From Cloeon dipterum (lineage: Eukaryota; Arthropoda; Insecta; Ephemeroptera; Baetidae): DNA of 64,000 nt. Made by a program: the position numbers and the translations under genes. This document shows positions 61,601 through 64,000 of the stretch, piece after piece. Below the pieces are notes generated by a model, which saw only the letters and a program-made list of their open reading frames with translations, searched no databases and had not been told where the DNA came from. Every line of letters begins with the position of its first letter. The first letter of the stretch is position 1. The stretch is taken from NCBI RefSeq assembly GCF_949628265.1, contig NC_088787.1, positions 4,144,501-4,208,500 on the forward strand, read 5' to 3'.

Positions 61601-61757
61601 CACGGCAACTCGAAATGGCGCGAATGAGATATCGAAACAGCTGCAGTTCGTCAGGGTCGTCAGGTGGAATAGGGTAAACCAGAAGGAGAAGGTGTTTCTG
61701 GTCTAGAACTTCAGCAAGGAAGTCGATTTGAAAGGGTGAAATAAAATATTGAAGCAA

Positions 61758-62860
61758 TTTTTAATATTTTTTTATAACAAAAAGTTCACATTTGTATCCC
61801 TAAAGTTTTAATTTTGAGTTTTATTTATTTCAGCTCAAGGTCAATCTTTTATATAAAAATAGAGCGGCAAGTTTAAAAAGCAATGGTACTCTCCCTTCTC
61901 TCCATTTGAAAATTTGAAACTCGGTGACGCGTCGGAGGACTGAATTATCACGACGGTTGCCATTGGTTATATTTCTCCCAAGTCACAGATCTCAATCAAA
62001 TGACCTTGATTGGAATTTCTGATCGATGCAAACTATATCCGTGGCTGTTGACATTCACAAGTATTAAAACCATGGAACAAGCAAATGAGGTTAAATTTTG
62101 ATTTTTTAAAATAAATGCATCAGTCATTATAAGAAAAGATAGATTTCTACTGCTATACATATTTAGCAAAATATTAAATAACCAACTGTGCATTTAAAAT
62201 TACGATCGCCGCTTCCTCGTTTAACGGTTCACGATTTTTTTTCGTTCAAAACCTTTTACAGCCAAATTTTCGATAACTGCAGTCTCTCATCTAGTTCCAG
62301 AGTGAAAATTTCTTTAATCCTTTACTGCGCTCTTGATAAAAATTTACTAAATGATCCTTGAAATCGGAAGAGAGTGAAAAGAAAAAGGCAACCCATTCAT
62401 TGCATAATTACGTAACTCTATTTGCGTGCCACTTTTGTTGCAGGTTGCATAAGCTGCTCAATCTGAAGGCGGCAAAAGACGAAAGACAAAATTCAGGACA
62501 TAGTTGGACTAAAAATTATATTATTATAGGTGCCGCTACTTATGATTAAATATTCAATTGTTTGTGAAGAAGTAAAAATAACTTAATTCATAGCATTTTA
62601 CAAAATTTATTTGATAATCAAATTACAAACATTGCAGAAAGTGCACTTATAGTCATCGAAATTAGACAGTACGGAAAATTACAAATCGTTGCACAAAAAT
62701 TTGATTCAACATATTACTTTTAGTTAAAGTTTCAAGCAAAAGAATTTTCTTGATACAACATATAAAATAACACAATATTATCAATTATGGACTGCTAATG
62801 CCATGGACAGTTAATAAATGGGGTTTCAACGAAATATCCCACGTTGAATTTCCACACACC
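61758..62860. other. Intergenic AT-rich spacer
   Basis: Lies between the zinc-finger gene and the ZAD exon. No coding exon, repeat arm or RNA gene recognised. Confidence 0.45.
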
Positions 62861-62870
62861 ATTCATGATT

Positions 62871-63095
62871 TCAAATTTTGTTCTGCAAATGTGCATTTCT
62901 TTTGTGCAAAGACAGAAATTGTGAAGAAACAAACTTCTTCTGGCACTCACCGCATTCAAATTTGCGTTCAATCAAATTGTGTTTCTCAGCCAAATGGTTT
63001 TTCAATTTTGCAAAATCAGTGAAGCTTTTTTGACAGTGCGCGCAGTGCTTCGAATTAAGTCTCTTGTGAACGTGATTCAAGTGGATTTTCCACAC
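62871..63095 (-). pseudogene. Duplicated two-finger C2H2 block, out of frame
   Basis: Encodes HLNHVHKR, CAHCQKSFTDFAKLKNHLAE and CGECQKKFVSSQFLSLHKRN, a close copy of the last fingers of the gene ending at 63077 (CAHCSKSFTRIADLKNHLAV, CGECQKKFVCSRFLASHRKK). The junction is shifted in frame relative to the upstream gene, whose own reading ends at 63077. It could be reached only by splicing or frameshift; more likely it is the 3' half of a tandem duplication disabled at birth. Confidence 0.7.
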
Positions 63096-64000
63096 ACCTT
63101 ACAAGATTTCAGTTTTTTGCTCAGCAAATGTGTTTTTTTTCTGTGTGAAGCCAAAAAACGTGAACAAACGAACTTCTTCTGGCACTCACCGCATTCGAAT
63201 TTGCGTTCGATCAAATTGTGTTCAACAGCCAAATGGTTTTTCAAGTCTGCAATACGAGTGAAGCTTTTGGAACAGTGAGCGCAGTGCTTCAAATTCAGTT
63301 TCTTGTGAATGTGATTCAGATGGATTTTCAAGAGTTTTTCACTTTTGTAGAACCTTTTGCACGGCTCGCACTTATATCCAAGATTTTTGTACTGCAAACC
63401 GCGCCAGGAATCATTTCTGTGTTTCATTTTCAAGTGGTATTTCAGTTGAAAGGGAAATTTAAATGCCTTCAGGCACTTGTCACATTTCAAAAGAGTTTGT
63501 TTGCACGTTTTCAAATGCAATTTGTACAAACCTGAGCATTCAAATTCATTCTTGCAGCGCCTGCAGTTCATTCCTTTCGAATGGCGACTCATCTCTCTTA
63601 GAATAACATCCGAATTGCAAATTGAGCACACCCAAGACTTGTGATTCTGTGTTACATGTTTTGCTAGATGCTGCTTCGTAGAAAACAATTTGTGGCATTT
63701 GTCGCACTTGATCATTTTTGGCCAATGCAGACGAGAAACGTGAAACGACAAATCCCCTTTCAATTTTGATTTGTACTGGCAATGGTGGCAATTGAAGACT
63801 TTTGCTTTGTCTTCTTCCTTGTGAACAGCATCAAAGTGGACAATCATTTCTGGTTCAGATTTGAAATAACAGAGGCAACCAAAGAAATTGCATTTCACAG
63901 GAAACTCGGCATGGACTCGAAGAATATGCCTTCTGATGACACTTACCATCTGAAAATCTTTCTCGCAAAAACTGCACTTGAAAAATTTCTTTGCTTTGGA
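63077..64000 (-). CDS. C2H2 zinc-finger protein, 5' end outside window
   Basis: Open from the window edge to a TGA at 63077-63079 (at least 307 codons). About ten fingers: CSFCEKDFQMVSVIRRHILRVH-type spacing at the start, then CHHCQYKS, CDKCHKLF, a degenerate CSICNSDV, a C2HC finger (CRRCKNEF..HLKTC), CDKCLKAF, CEPCKRFY, CAHCSKSF and CGECQKKF. Linkers are irregular and not TGEKP, as in many insect DNA-binding C2H2 proteins. The protein ends abruptly as CKVCGKST, two cysteines into an eleventh finger, at the boundary of the duplicated block. Probable nuclear transcription factor; target unknown. Confidence 0.85.
   Translation of the reverse strand, partial: SKAKKFFKCSFCEKDFQMVSVIRRHILRVHAEFPVKCNFFGCLCYFKSEPEMIVHFDAVHKEEDKAKVFNCHHCQYKSKLKGDLSFHVSRLHWPKMIKCDKCHKLFSTKQHLAKHVTQNHKSWVCSICNSDVILREMSRHSKGMNCRRCKNEFECSGLYKLHLKTCKQTLLKCDKCLKAFKFPFQLKYHLKMKHRNDSWRGLQYKNLGYKCEPCKRFYKSEKLLKIHLNHIHKKLNLKHCAHCSKSFTRIADLKNHLAVEHNLIERKFECGECQKKFVCSRFLASHRKKTHLLSKKLKSCKVCGKST

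Noticed and set aside
1-64000. tRNA and rRNA genes
   Set aside because: No cloverleaf with conserved T-arm or rRNA-like stretch was recognised by eye on either strand; a covariance-model scan would be needed to be certain.

Overview
This is nuclear DNA of an arthropod, most likely an insect. It is AT-rich, with spliced genes, short GT-AG introns, TATA and TCAGT-type core promoters, many foldback elements, a Yellow/MRJP-family gene, and a ZAD-type zinc-binding exon next to a C2H2 gene. Yellow/MRJP and ZAD proteins are essentially insect families. The tandem families would fit a non-model insect such as a mayfly-like lineage, but I cannot fix the species and say so with low confidence.

Layout. 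0-14.3 kb: a tandem array on the minus strand. A decayed C-type lectin copy (412-647) and a complete one (5014-5845) alternate with three RCC1-BTB (RCBTB1/2-like) genes (1820-3883, 6375-10641, 11601-14285). The first is C-terminally truncated, the second is split by a 1.7 kb terminal-inverted-repeat element inside coding exon 2, and the third is intact. 14.8-20.1 kb: spartin on the plus strand (MIT and senescence domains), the one clear conserved single-copy gene. 21.8-34.2 kb: an inside-out inverted duplication. It runs Yellow-like gene with a transmembrane segment and an ITAM-like tail (minus), LRR gene A (plus), LRR gene B (minus), then a gene that keeps only the transmembrane segment and tail (plus). 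35-61 kb: two tandem 10-14 kb units, each with a large gene on the minus strand encoding an active-looking caspase domain, a second caspase-like domain without catalytic residues, a NACHT NTPase and about 16 ankyrin repeats. Degenerate copies of a caspase exon lie beyond the 3' end of both genes. The space around them is full of foldback elements, a satellite-like repeat and a 5'-truncated non-LTR retrotransposon. 61.4-64 kb: a ZAD-like exon and the 3' part of a C2H2 zinc-finger gene with a broken duplicated finger pair.

Reading the genes together. Most are fast-evolving, locally amplified families with recognition or signalling domains: lectins, LRR proteins, a receptor-like Yellow protein and NLR-like caspase proteins. 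The two most unusual systems are the caspase/pseudocaspase/NACHT/ankyrin pair, which reads as a one-chain inflammasome-like switch, and the membrane-anchored Yellow-family protein, whose tail carries two YxxV motifs at ITAM spacing that are conserved in an ectodomain-less paralog. Exon structures were derived by hand from splice signals, reading phase and comparison between copies; the summed coding lengths are multiples of three in every full model.
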